Below, in pieces: positions 8,320-16,127 of a stretch of 64,000 nt of DNA. Each line of letters opens with the position of its first letter. Positions within the stretch are counted from its first letter, which is position 1. This DNA comes from SAR202 cluster bacterium bin22. Its GTDB lineage: Bacteria > Chloroflexota > Dehalococcoidia > Lucifugimonadales > UBA3495. Below the pieces are notes generated by a model. The model searched no databases. It had not been told where the DNA came from and worked only from the letters and a program-made list of their open reading frames with translations. The stretch spans positions 1 through 64,000 of the forward strand of contig MPMM01000002.1 of NCBI GenBank assembly GCA_002238505.1, given 5' to 3'. The translations under genes were made by a program, and so were the position numbers.

Positions 8320-10245
8320 ATGTCCTACCACTGGCGGAAGCAATCTTTGAAGGAACCCAGGAAACTGTTACTGGGCCCGGTATTGGCGGTTCTGGCGTTG
8401 GCGCTCGTAGCCTGCGGCGCCGCTGAGTCCGAACCCGCAGCCCCCGAACCTGCAGCAGCCCCGGCCGCAGCTCCTGCGGCTGCACCTGCCGCCGCCCCCG
8501 CAGCGGAGCCAGCGGCCCAGCCTGAAGCCCCCGCTCCGACTGCAGCCCCCGCAGCCATGGCAGAGCCGGCCGACGAAATGATGAGCAAGCCCGAAAAGGC
8601 TGCCATGGCCTTCGCTGATTACTGGAATCCACCCACCGATTATTACGGCGAACCTGTTTACGGTGGCACACTCCGCGTCAACTACGAAGACCCACTGGAA
8701 CACGCTAACGACTGGGGCGCCGCCACCGGCGCTTCTGCCAGGTACCGTGGTCCCACCAGCGCGGTGCTGATCCAGGAAAATCCCTACGATGCCGGCGCGC
8801 CGGTAATCCCCGACCTGGCCGGCAGCTGGGACATTCACGAAGGACTGGACGGGGTAACCTTCTACTTCCGTGAAAATACCAACTGGCACAATGGCGAGCC
8901 CTTCGTCTGTGAGGACGCCCGTTTCTCCTTCGAGGTAATGGGCACTGGAAACGGCCTGACCGCCAGCTACATGAAGAGCCGCCTGGCCCACGTCAAATTG
9001 GATGAAATGGAATGCATCGACGATATGACGTTGAAGATGAACTTCAGCGGTCCTACCGGCATTCCCTTGCTTAACCTGTCCAACCGCCGGGCCATGGTAT
9101 TCAACAAGGCCTGGTTCGAGGCCGGTGGCGAGGAGGCCATGTTCCAGGATGTCAGCGTCGGTATCGGTCCCTTCAAGTGGCAGCCAGGCCAGACTGTGGG
9201 GAATGACGAGCAGCACTTCGACAAGAACGAGGACTACTTCGTCCCCGAATTGCCTTACGTTGACGAACTGGTTATCTTCGGCATCCTGGACGAGTCCACT
9301 CAGCAGGCCACCCAGCTTGCCCACCAGACCGACTGGCACTGGGTCCGTAACTGGGGGCAGTATCAGGCCTACGTGGACCACGACCAGATCATCACCGTTA
9401 TCCGGGCCACCAGGGGCAATTTCCGCCTGTGGATCAACAACCGCAACGAGCCCTTCGACAACGTAAGGGTGCGCCAGGCCATCGTCATGGGCATTGACCG
9501 GAACGCCGCTATCCAGATTCTCCAGGACGGCCACGGCGCCTGGGGTGGCTTCGGCTACGCTCCCGGCAGCCCCTGGGAACTGCCCAGGGAACAGCTCTGC
9601 TCCGTGCCCGGCTGGTGTGTCTCCGACGATGTTGAGGCAACCCGGGCCGAAGCAAGAGCCATCCTGGAGGAGGAAGGCTTCGACTTCGAAAGGACCTACT
9701 CCTTCAGTGTCGAGTCTGACGCCCAGGTTCAGGCCCGCGCCACCTTCCTGCAGGAACAGTTGCGCTTGATGGGTGTCAAGACCGACTTCGACCTGGTAGA
9801 GACCGTGGCATATCGGGAGCAGGAAGCCTCGGGTACCTGGGGCGATCTGAAACCCGGCAACAGTACCGTTCCTTCCGATGACCCCAACGCCGGTGTAGCC
9901 AGTTTCCTGCGCTGCGACTCCTCCGATAACGACTGGACCCCGCCGGAGTCCAACTGCGACCTGGACATCGTGACCATGCTGGACCAGGCCCAGGTAGAAT
10001 TGGACGCCGATAAGCGGCGGTCGATTGCCCACGAGATTGAACTGGCTGCCATGAAACAGTACAGTTCCTTCCCGGTTTACTGGGAGCAGGAAGCGGTATC
10101 CTTCTGGCCCGAGGTTAGGGGCTATGCCCACTTCCCCGCGCCTTTCGGTTCCTACCGCAAGCACATGCACATGTGGATCGACCCGTCCCACATGGACGAC
10201 ACTGGCAATGCTGGTCAGGTCTCAGGTGTACCCGGCGGAGCCTAG
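8320..10245 (+). CDS. ABC transporter substrate-binding lipoprotein, family 5 (peptide/nickel type)
   Basis: 641 residues from ATG 8320, which has CTGGAGG upstream; the longer frame from 8227 lacks this. The signal sequence ends LALALVAC, a clear lipobox. A roughly 60-residue Ala/Pro/Glu-rich linker follows (APAAAPAAAP-like), then the SBP_bac_5 domain: YGGTLRVNYED, WDIHEGLDGVTFYFRENTNWHNGEPF, EDARFSFEVM, FDNVRVRQAIVMGIDRNAA and a C-terminal YSSFPVYWEQEA. The protein binds its solute outside the cell and delivers it to an ABC permease. No permease or ATPase gene is adjacent, so the ligand (peptide, glycoside or other) is unknown. It is monocistronic, with its own promoter and terminator. Confidence 0.92.
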   Translation: MSYHWRKQSLKEPRKLLLGPVLAVLALALVACGAAESEPAAPEPAAAPAAAPAAAPAAAPAAEPAAQPEAPAPTAAPAAMAEPADEMMSKPEKAAMAFADYWNPPTDYYGEPVYGGTLRVNYEDPLEHANDWGAATGASARYRGPTSAVLIQENPYDAGAPVIPDLAGSWDIHEGLDGVTFYFRENTNWHNGEPFVCEDARFSFEVMGTGNGLTASYMKSRLAHVKLDEMECIDDMTLKMNFSGPTGIPLLNLSNRRAMVFNKAWFEAGGEEAMFQDVSVGIGPFKWQPGQTVGNDEQHFDKNEDYFVPELPYVDELVIFGILDESTQQATQLAHQTDWHWVRNWGQYQAYVDHDQIITVIRATRGNFRLWINNRNEPFDNVRVRQAIVMGIDRNAAIQILQDGHGAWGGFGYAPGSPWELPREQLCSVPGWCVSDDVEATRAEARAILEEEGFDFERTYSFSVESDAQVQARATFLQEQLRLMGVKTDFDLVETVAYREQEASGTWGDLKPGNSTVPSDDPNAGVASFLRCDSSDNDWTPPESNCDLDIVTMLDQAQVELDADKRRSIAHEIELAAMKQYSSFPVYWEQEAVSFWPEVRGYAHFPAPFGSYRKHMHMWIDPSHMDDTGNAGQVSGVPGGA

Positions 10246-10281
10246 TATCGCTGGTCATACCAAGCACTAACGGCTAACTCT

Positions 10282-10315
10282 GGGCCACCTTCCTGAAGAG
10301 GAAGGTGGCCCTTTT
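10282..10315 (+). terminator. Intrinsic terminator after the substrate-binding protein gene
   Basis: A perfect 13-bp stem GGGCCACCTTCCT/AGGAAGGTGGCCC with a GAAG loop, followed by TTTTGT. Confidence 0.92.
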
Positions 10316-10426
10316 GTCTGTTCTTCAATTGGTTATCGGAAGTACTAGTGGTTCTTGGCAGTGTCGAGGCCCAGCTACCTACCTGAGGCCCATGCAATAG
10401 TGATTCATAGTGACCAACTATCCTCT

Positions 10427-10442
10427 ATGCTACCGGTAGCAT
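10427..10442. promoter_or_regulatory. Perfect 16-bp palindrome, possible operator
   Basis: ATGCTACCGGTAGCAT is fully self-complementary. It lies about 110 bp upstream of the gene pair at 10550/11014. It is too tight for a hairpin and looks like a dimeric regulator site; no regulator gene is nearby. Confidence 0.35.
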
Positions 10443-10549
10443 GGAACAAGAATGCTATACGAGGTATTGCGGTATAAGGTAAGGGTTGAAATAATGGTGC
10501 CAACCAGGGTTTTCCTGCGGCCCCTTAACACTGTATCGACCTGCCACTC

Positions 10550-11017
10550 ATGGAACTTCTGGAATTCAAAATGGAAATGTCGGGCCGGCCTTCGATGGAT
10601 CAGGCTGCCAGAGAGCTATTGTTGGCAGGGGACGCCGTGCAACCATTGGCTCACAGTCTGAGATCACGGATACCCCAACGGCCAACTGCGCAGGGATCGC
10701 TGGAGGTCATGGTAGCGGAGACTGCTACTTTCATAACCGATGACTGGGTTGTTTCGATTCACAGTAAGAAGCTTACCCAATGCGTGGCTGCGATGGTGGC
10801 CCTGTTAAACTGTACCAGCAGTCAGTTGGGAGAATTGCCGGACGTCAAGCTGATTGGCCTTATCCACCGTCCCGTTGTCTCGCTGGATAAGGCTATTCGC
10901 CAGGATAAGTTGAAGCGCAATTTGTTGGGTGCAGCGAAGTGGGGAGCCACTATTCTCGTCAGTGCAGGAGCTGGCGCATTGTTGCAGTGGTCAATTTCCC
11001 AGGGGGCGACGCAATGA
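10550..11017 (+). CDS. Hypothetical protein with C-terminal membrane segment
   Basis: 155 residues, not recognised. The N-terminal 120 residues are soluble in character, with an alternating strand-like part (EVMVAETATFITDDWVVSIH) and a helical part (QCVAAMVALLNCTSS). A single hydrophobic segment, LLGAAKWGATILVSAGAGAL, spans about 126-145. Start codons at 10550, 10571 and 10577 are all possible; none has a clear ribosome site. Its stop overlaps the start of the next gene (ATGA), so the two are probably translationally coupled and work together. Confidence 0.55.
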   Translation: MELLEFKMEMSGRPSMDQAARELLLAGDAVQPLAHSLRSRIPQRPTAQGSLEVMVAETATFITDDWVVSIHSKKLTQCVAAMVALLNCTSSQLGELPDVKLIGLIHRPVVSLDKAIRQDKLKRNLLGAAKWGATILVSAGAGALLQWSISQGATQ

Positions 11018-11445
11018 ACAATATCCTCGAAAAGGACTTCGTCCAGGAAATCGCCAACAGCATCGATCAGTTGGGTTACCAGGTCAAGTTGGAACCTTCA
11101 GAGGTTCCTAACCGCAAGATGTGGAAGTTTGACCCCGCCTCGATTCTTCGCGGACCGAAATTCACACCCGACCTGCTCGTAGGAAACAACTCGGAATTTG
11201 CAGTGATTGAGGCGATGTCCAGGCCTTTCTTGATGGGCGGGATTATCGATGCCCGCAGTGTGGCCGAATATTTTGGCGTCCCGGCCATAATCTGCGTTCC
11301 TGACGAGGTTCTGCCAGATATCCCTGGAAGTGTGCTGAGGTTTGCCGACGAGGAGAACGTCAGCATAGCCGCTCTATCCGACCTGGCAAGTACCCTTGCT
11401 TTGTTGCTTTCCCCCGGAACGATCAATTTGACAGGCATAGAATGA
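11014..11445 (+). CDS. Hypothetical protein, possible degenerate PD-(D/E)XK-like fold
   Basis: 143 residues from the ATG that overlaps the upstream stop (ATGA). The middle reads FTPDLLVGNNSEFAVIEAMS, which has the spacing of a PD...(E)xK core, but Met replaces the expected Lys, so nuclease activity is doubtful. The rest (ARSVAEYFGVPAIICVPDEV) resembles the alpha/beta edge of that fold. No family was recognised. The membrane-segment protein encoded just upstream is its likely partner. Confidence 0.55.
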   Translation: MNNILEKDFVQEIANSIDQLGYQVKLEPSEVPNRKMWKFDPASILRGPKFTPDLLVGNNSEFAVIEAMSRPFLMGGIIDARSVAEYFGVPAIICVPDEVLPDIPGSVLRFADEENVSIAALSDLASTLALLLSPGTINLTGIE

Positions 11446-11475
11446 CCGTCAGTCCGACGACAGTAGCCCAAAAAC

Positions 11476-11504
11476 TTCGGGGCCCCAGCAACTGGGGCCC
11501 CGAA
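11476..11504 (-). terminator. Bidirectional terminator between convergent genes
   Basis: A perfect 13-bp stem TTCGGGGCCCCAG/CTGGGGCCCCGAA with a 3-nt loop. On the minus strand it is followed by GTTTTT, so it best serves the HesB-like gene, but it may also stop reading from the pair at 10550-11445. Confidence 0.85.
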
Positions 11505-11546
11505 TGGTTTACCTGAAAACTATTGCGTACTGGTGGCCGGTTCAGC

Positions 11547-11933
11547 CTAGTGGCCGCCGCAACCGCCGCCCCCGCCCGAACCACAGCCACAACCCCCGCC
11601 GCCACCGGAACCACAGCCGCATCCGGCTCCGCAGCCACCACCGGCGCTGGCATACATGGGATTGTTGATAACAAACCCTACTTGCCCGCCAAATTCTTCC
11701 ACATAGTCAATGGTCGCTTCTTCCAGGAAGGGGGCGCTGTCCGAGTCCATCAGAAAGCTCAAACCTTCCAGGCTCAGAACGGTGTCATCGGGCTGGGTTT
11801 CCTTTTCCATGGTGAGCATGTACTGAAGGCCACCGCCCGAAGGCATGGCAATCACTCGCAGGGAACTGTTGGCTTCCTGTTCTTGGTCCAGGACTTCCTT
11901 GAGTTTTTCAATAGCCAGGGTGGTTACTTCCAT
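11547..11933 (-). CDS. HesB/IscA-like protein with Cys-Gly-rich tail
   Basis: 128 residues from ATG 11933, with GGAG about 11 nt upstream (ATG 11948 is also possible). Residues 1-95 follow the A-type Fe-S carrier family: TTLAIEKLKEVLDQEQ, SLRVIAMPSGGGLQYMLTME, then DSAPFLEEATIDYVEE. The first conserved Cys of IscA/ErpA (normally GGCxGxxY) is a Gly here (GGGLQY). The tail is very unusual, with five Cys-containing clusters such as GCGAGCGCG and GGGCGCG ending in GGH, instead of the usual single GCGxSF motif. It may still bind metal through the tail. The gene is alone, with no isc or suf genes nearby. Confidence 0.75.
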   Translation of the reverse strand: MEVTTLAIEKLKEVLDQEQEANSSLRVIAMPSGGGLQYMLTMEKETQPDDTVLSLEGLSFLMDSDSAPFLEEATIDYVEEFGGQVGFVINNPMYASAGGGCGAGCGCGSGGGGGCGCGSGGGGGCGGH

Positions 11934-11948
11934 TATGCAACACTCCAT

Positions 11949-13028
11949 TCAAGTCGCGAGAGTGCGGAAGTTCCTCAAACTTCTGCTTGTCGTCTAGCCT
12001 ACCATACGGCCAAAAGGCTAGTCAATTGAGCCTGGAAGTAAGGGCAATCTCATTTCAGCTTTGGGGCAAACCCATTGGCGTATTAAACCGAAGCCACGGT
12101 GGAGATTGCATCGATGATCCCCAGCACTGTAGTGGTTGTGGTTCAGCTATTCCCCGAACCGTAGAGGCGCACGGCCGTGCGCCCCTGCTTTTAGCCTGAT
12201 ACTTCAGCAACATTGCAATGAAGGGTTGGGGCCGGCCCGTCATTCTGGCGAAAGCCAGAATCCAGTGCCTCTCTAATATAATGCAGTTGACCTTTCGCAA
12301 CCTGCCTGGATTCCGGCTCCAGGCCGGAATGACGATGCAAATTCAGCAGCCATCACTTCAATCCCTTTGGCCTGCTAAACCAAGAAACACTCTATTATCC
12401 CCAGCATCGTAGTGGTAGTGCTTCAGCTGTTCCCCGAACCGTAGGGGCGCACGGCCGTGCGCCCCTACCTTTAGCCTGATATTTCAACAACATTGCAAAG
12501 AAGGGTTGGAGCCAGCCCGTCATTCTGGCGAAAGCCAGAATCCAGTGCCTCTTTCATTCAATGCAGTTGACCTTTAGCACCCTGCCTGGCTTCCGGCTCA
12601 AGGCCGGAATGACAATGCAGATTCAGCAATCATCACTTCAATCCCATTGGCCTGCTAAACCAAAGACAAGATGAAGAACACTCGATGATCCCCGGCACTG
12701 TAGTGGTAGTAGTTCAGATGTTCCCCGAACCGTAGGGGCGCACGGCCGTGCGCCCCTACCTTTGGCCTGATACTTCAGCGACATTGTAATGAAGGGTTGG
12801 GGCCAGCCCGTCATTCTGGCGAAAGCCAGAATCCAGTGCCTCTCTCCATACAATGCAGTTGACCTTTCGCAACCTGCCTGGCTTCCGGCTCCGGGCCGGA
12901 ATGACAATGCAGATTCAGCAGCCACCATCTTAAATCTGGTGGCCTGCCAGCCTTCCCGTTTGACTGTCAAGCCTTCCATTCGCTAAACTCCCCTGCGTTA
13001 ATCAGCAACCCGGCAAGGAGTTTCCCCT
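11949..13028. repeat. Three tandem copies of a roughly 285-bp repeat unit
   Basis: Units start at about 12111, 12391 and 12682 (spacing 280 and 291) and end near 12957. Each unit holds, in order, CCGAACCGTAG, the palindrome GGCGCACGGCCGTGCGCC, the hairpin half CGTCATTCTGGCGAAAGCCA, then a CCGGCTCC(A/G)GGCCGGAATGAC stretch. The copies differ at scattered positions. No gene is supported in the 1.1 kb. Confidence 0.9.
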
Positions 13029-14162
13029 ATGAAGTTTGGCCTCTTCTACGAATGGCCCAACCCCAACCTGCGCAACTGGAAAACCCTCTTCGAGGAGGGA
13101 GTAGAACAGATACAGTACTCGGAAGAAATGGGCTTCGAATACTGCCTTATCGCCGAACACCATTTCTCCAACTATGGCAACTCCCCCGCGCCCCTCATGC
13201 AGGCCCTCTATATCGGGCAGCGCACCAAGAGACTGCAGATTGCCACCGGCATCATCGTGGTTCCTATTTGGGACGTCCTGCGCCTGGCCGAAGAGGTCGC
13301 CGTCCTGGACAACCTGATAGACGGTCGCTTTATCTGCGGCGTGGGCCGCGGCTACCAGCCACATGAAATGTCGCGCTTCGGCGTAACCCTGGAGGATTCC
13401 CGCCAGAAGTTCAACGAGAGCATGGACGTGCTGGTGAAGGCCTGGACCCAGGACGAGTCCTTCACCTACGACGGCGAGTTCATCAAGGTACCAAATGCTA
13501 CCACCGTGTGGCCCAAGCCCCTGCAGAAGCCCCATCCGCCCTTCTGGATCGCGGGTACCAGTGTCGAATCCATGAATATGGCGGCGGAATGGGACATGAT
13601 GCCCCTGACCACCGGACTGCTGGGCGGCGCCGGGGTCAAGACCCACTACGCCTCCCTGATTCATGCCCGCAAGAACCTGGGCAAGTCCTACCACGGGCTG
13701 GAACTGGGCCTTCAGTCCATCACCCACGTCGCCGAAACCGACGATGAAGCCCGCAAGCAACTGCCCTACGCCCGCTGGCAGAATCGGGCCGGCCGCGCCC
13801 TTAACCGCCTTGAGGTGGTGAACGGCCGCGTGCAGGTTGGCCCCTACGAGGGTGAACTGGACGACGACGGCTTCATGGAGCGCCTCTACTTTGGCAGCCC
13901 CGATTCGGTTATCAAGAAATTCTCCGCCGCCGCTGAGCTTGGCGTAACCAACGTCAGCAACTGGATGATGTTCGGTGGACTGGAACACGAAAAAATCATG
14001 CGCTCCATCCGCCTCATGGGCGAAGAAGTAATTCCCGCCCTGAAGGACGTTGAGCCTCCCGCCGGCCTGGCCGACGAACTGGCCGAAACCCCACCGGCCA
14101 CCTCGGAACAGCTACAGGCCGCCCGCTTCGGGGCCACCCCTTCGGACGTTACCGCTACTTAG
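13029..14162 (+). CDS. LLM-class flavin-dependent oxidoreductase (luciferase-like)
   Basis: 377 residues, preceded by AAGGAG. The N-terminus MKFGLFYEWPNP and the stretches EMGFEYCLIAEHHF, TKRLQIATGIIVVPIWDVLRLAEEVAVLDNL (partial) and RFICGVGRGYQPHEMSRFG define a bacterial luciferase-like TIM barrel that uses FMNH2 or F420. PFWIAGTS and the C-terminal FGSPDSVIKKF are also typical. Such enzymes hydroxylate or oxidise small organic substrates; none can be assigned here. A CoA transferase follows about 195 nt later, after a terminator, so they are not clearly an operon. Confidence 0.9.
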   Translation: MKFGLFYEWPNPNLRNWKTLFEEGVEQIQYSEEMGFEYCLIAEHHFSNYGNSPAPLMQALYIGQRTKRLQIATGIIVVPIWDVLRLAEEVAVLDNLIDGRFICGVGRGYQPHEMSRFGVTLEDSRQKFNESMDVLVKAWTQDESFTYDGEFIKVPNATTVWPKPLQKPHPPFWIAGTSVESMNMAAEWDMMPLTTGLLGGAGVKTHYASLIHARKNLGKSYHGLELGLQSITHVAETDDEARKQLPYARWQNRAGRALNRLEVVNGRVQVGPYEGELDDDGFMERLYFGSPDSVIKKFSAAAELGVTNVSNWMMFGGLEHEKIMRSIRLMGEEVIPALKDVEPPAGLADELAETPPATSEQLQAARFGATPSDVTAT

Positions 14163-14190
14163 GCTGCCATGCCACGCTACAGCCACCGTA

Positions 14191-14213
14191 CGGGCGGGTC
14201 GCAGACCCGCCCG
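14191..14213 (+). terminator. Terminator-like hairpin after the flavin oxidoreductase
   Basis: A 10-bp stem CGGGCGGGTC/GACCCGCCCG with a GCA loop, followed by CTTTCTTTCTC. It belongs to the same palindrome family as the unit at 321. Confidence 0.65.
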
Positions 14214-14356
14214 CTTTCTTTCTCACGCAGTCTGCAACGAAGGCTTTGATTTCCGATAGTCAAGGCGGTAATCTCTTTGCAGTAACTCTGCCAATCAATA
14301 TCATCCTGTATATCCTGTCCATCCATGTCCATTCACTTGCCAGCCGGAGGCCATCA

Positions 14357-15580
14357 ATGCCCAACCAACATCCCCTCCCACTTAACGGCATCCGCGTCCT
14401 TGACGCCACCCATATAGTCGCGGGCCCCTTCTGCTCCCAAATCCTCGCCGACATGGGCGCCGAGGTTATCAAGATTGAACGGCCCCGCACCGGCGACCTG
14501 ATAAGGGGCCGAGGTCCCTACGTCACCAAAGAGGACGGACAACGGATAAGCTCTCGGTACATTGGCCTCAACCGCAACAAGAAGAGCGTCACCCTCGACC
14601 TGCGCAATCCCCGCTGCAAAGCCGCCTTCGAAGAAATGGTCAAGGTATCCGACGTGCTACTTGACAACTGGGGACCGGGAGCCTTTCGCCGCCTGGGCCT
14701 GGGCTACGACTACCTCAGGGAATTGAATCCCGGCCTCATATACGCCAGCATCACCGGCTACGGCGACAGCGACGAATTGCGTGGCCCCTACTCCAACTGG
14801 CCCGCCAACAACCTGGCCATCCAGGGCATGGCCGGGTGGATGGAACTGACCGGGGAGCCCGGTCGCCCGCCCCAGAGCGTTGGCGACAACATCGGAGACT
14901 CCATTCCCGGCGTCTGGTCCGCGCTGGGTGTTGTGCTCGCCCTCCGCAGCCGGGAGCAAACTGGACAGGGCCAGCATGTGGACATGGCCATGTACGAGTG
15001 CATGGTGCTCCACACCCTCAGCAACATGTACGGTTACGAGGCCAGCGGAGAGTTGTTCACCCGCGACTGGAGCCGTCTGGCCAACGCCGGCATTACCTTC
15101 CGCGCTAGCGACGGCTACGTAATCATGGCCGGTGCCCGGGTCCCGGAACGGTGGCAGAATTTGTGGAAGCTGGTGGGCCGCAACGACCTGGCCGACAACC
15201 CCGATTACCTGGCCCCCAGCGACGGCGACTTTATCCACGAGCATGTCGTACCCGCCCTGGAAGAGTGGTCCCAGAGCCTCCCCAAGTGGGAAGTGGCCGG
15301 CAAAATCACCGAACTGGGCTTTTCCATGGGCGTGGCCCAGAACACCGAAGACCTGGCCAACTGCCCCCAGCTGGAGGCGCGGGATATGTTCGTGGAGACC
15401 GGCGACACCGCCGGAGGTCCCTTCCGCTCTCTCCGTACCCCGGTTCGCCTGCTCGACTGCGCCCCCATAGAACCGGAAACGGCCCCGCAATTGGGCCAGC
15501 ACAACCGTGAGGTCCTGTGCAGCCTCGGCGGGTTAACCGAGGAGGAACTGTCGGCCCTGGAGGAGGAAGGGGCGGTCTAG
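14357..15580 (+). CDS. CaiB/BaiF-type (family III) CoA transferase
   Basis: 407 residues from ATG 14357, which has CGGAGG 7 nt upstream; the longer frame from 14246 has no such site. The start MPNQHPLPLNGIRVLDATHI, then GPFCSQILADMGAEVIKIERP, is the family III signature. YIGLNRNKKSVTLDLRNP, the catalytic-Asp region DVLLDNWGPGAFRRLGLGYD, and MAMYECMVL agree. It moves CoA between carboxylic acids in the cytosol; the substrate is unknown. The length matches the family. Confidence 0.92.
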   Translation: MPNQHPLPLNGIRVLDATHIVAGPFCSQILADMGAEVIKIERPRTGDLIRGRGPYVTKEDGQRISSRYIGLNRNKKSVTLDLRNPRCKAAFEEMVKVSDVLLDNWGPGAFRRLGLGYDYLRELNPGLIYASITGYGDSDELRGPYSNWPANNLAIQGMAGWMELTGEPGRPPQSVGDNIGDSIPGVWSALGVVLALRSREQTGQGQHVDMAMYECMVLHTLSNMYGYEASGELFTRDWSRLANAGITFRASDGYVIMAGARVPERWQNLWKLVGRNDLADNPDYLAPSDGDFIHEHVVPALEEWSQSLPKWEVAGKITELGFSMGVAQNTEDLANCPQLEARDMFVETGDTAGGPFRSLRTPVRLLDCAPIEPETAPQLGQHNREVLCSLGGLTEEELSALEEEGAV

Positions 15581-15584
15581 TCGA

Positions 15585-15833
15585 ATGGCTGATATTGAGA
15601 CAACCGGATACTACGAACGTGCAGTCAGGGCCAATCACCCTGAGATTCTGGATGAATGGGTGGAACGGGTTTTGGATAGCCCGTACTATACTGAGCAACA
15701 GGAAGACGGTAGAATCAGGTATTATGGCTATATCCCTGAATTGAGACACTGGATTCGGGTGATTGTCTCGGATGGTAAGCCGCACAACCGCTTTATCGAC
15801 CACCACAAGCTGAAAATCTGGGGGAGACTATGA
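15585..15833 (+). CDS. Small protein of a TA-like pair (possible RelE/DUF4258-type)
   Basis: 82 residues starting 4 nt after the CoA transferase stop. The N-terminus YERAVRANHPEILDEWVERVL is helical, followed by a strand-rich part, RIRYYGYIPELRHWIRVIVS and HNRFIDHHKLKI. This helix-then-sheet order with a basic/His end is seen in small RNase-type toxins, but I cannot name the family firmly. Its stop overlaps the start of the DUF2283 gene (ATGA), the usual arrangement for such pairs. Confidence 0.6.
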   Translation: MADIETTGYYERAVRANHPEILDEWVERVLDSPYYTEQQEDGRIRYYGYIPELRHWIRVIVSDGKPHNRFIDHHKLKIWGRL

Positions 15834-16075
15834 AATTGAAAATCTCCTATTTTGAAGATACAGATACGCTCTGGTTGGGCAACGGACAGCCTGCGCCGGT
15901 GGGAGAAGACATTACGGAGAACGTAACCGTGTTCTTCGACATGGAAGTAACGCAACCAAATGGGGTATTGATAGAACACGCCGCCGAGACCTTGTTGCCA
16001 ATTCTCCAGGCCGCGATGCAGGCCAGGGAAGAGGCCTCGCAGAAGCCTTCCAAATCTGCCAAAACCTCATCCTGA
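15830..16075 (+). CDS. DUF2283 family protein
   Basis: 81 residues. MKLKISYFEDTDTLWLGNGQ followed by ENVTVFFDMEVTQPNGVLIEHA is the DUF2283 pattern (D.L.......V......V..D....V.G.EI). The end is Ala/Glu/Ser/Lys-rich. DUF2283 genes often follow a small toxin-like gene; here the overlap with 15585-15833 makes coupled expression likely. Toxin-antitoxin function is inferred only. Confidence 0.75.
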   Translation: MKLKISYFEDTDTLWLGNGQPAPVGEDITENVTVFFDMEVTQPNGVLIEHAAETLLPILQAAMQAREEASQKPSKSAKTSS

Positions 16076-16127
16076 CCGAAGTTTCCTCACCTGAACCATC
16101 AACCAACTGCCATACGGAGGAACCACC

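Noticed and set aside
8368-10191. 607-codon open frame on the minus strand opposite the substrate-binding protein
   Set aside because: Low-complexity shadow of GC-rich coding DNA; the plus frame has lipobox, family motifs, promoter and terminator.
11014-11445. Calling the second gene of the 10550 pair an active restriction nuclease
   Set aside because: The Lys of the (D/E)xK core is replaced by Met and there is no methyltransferase partner.
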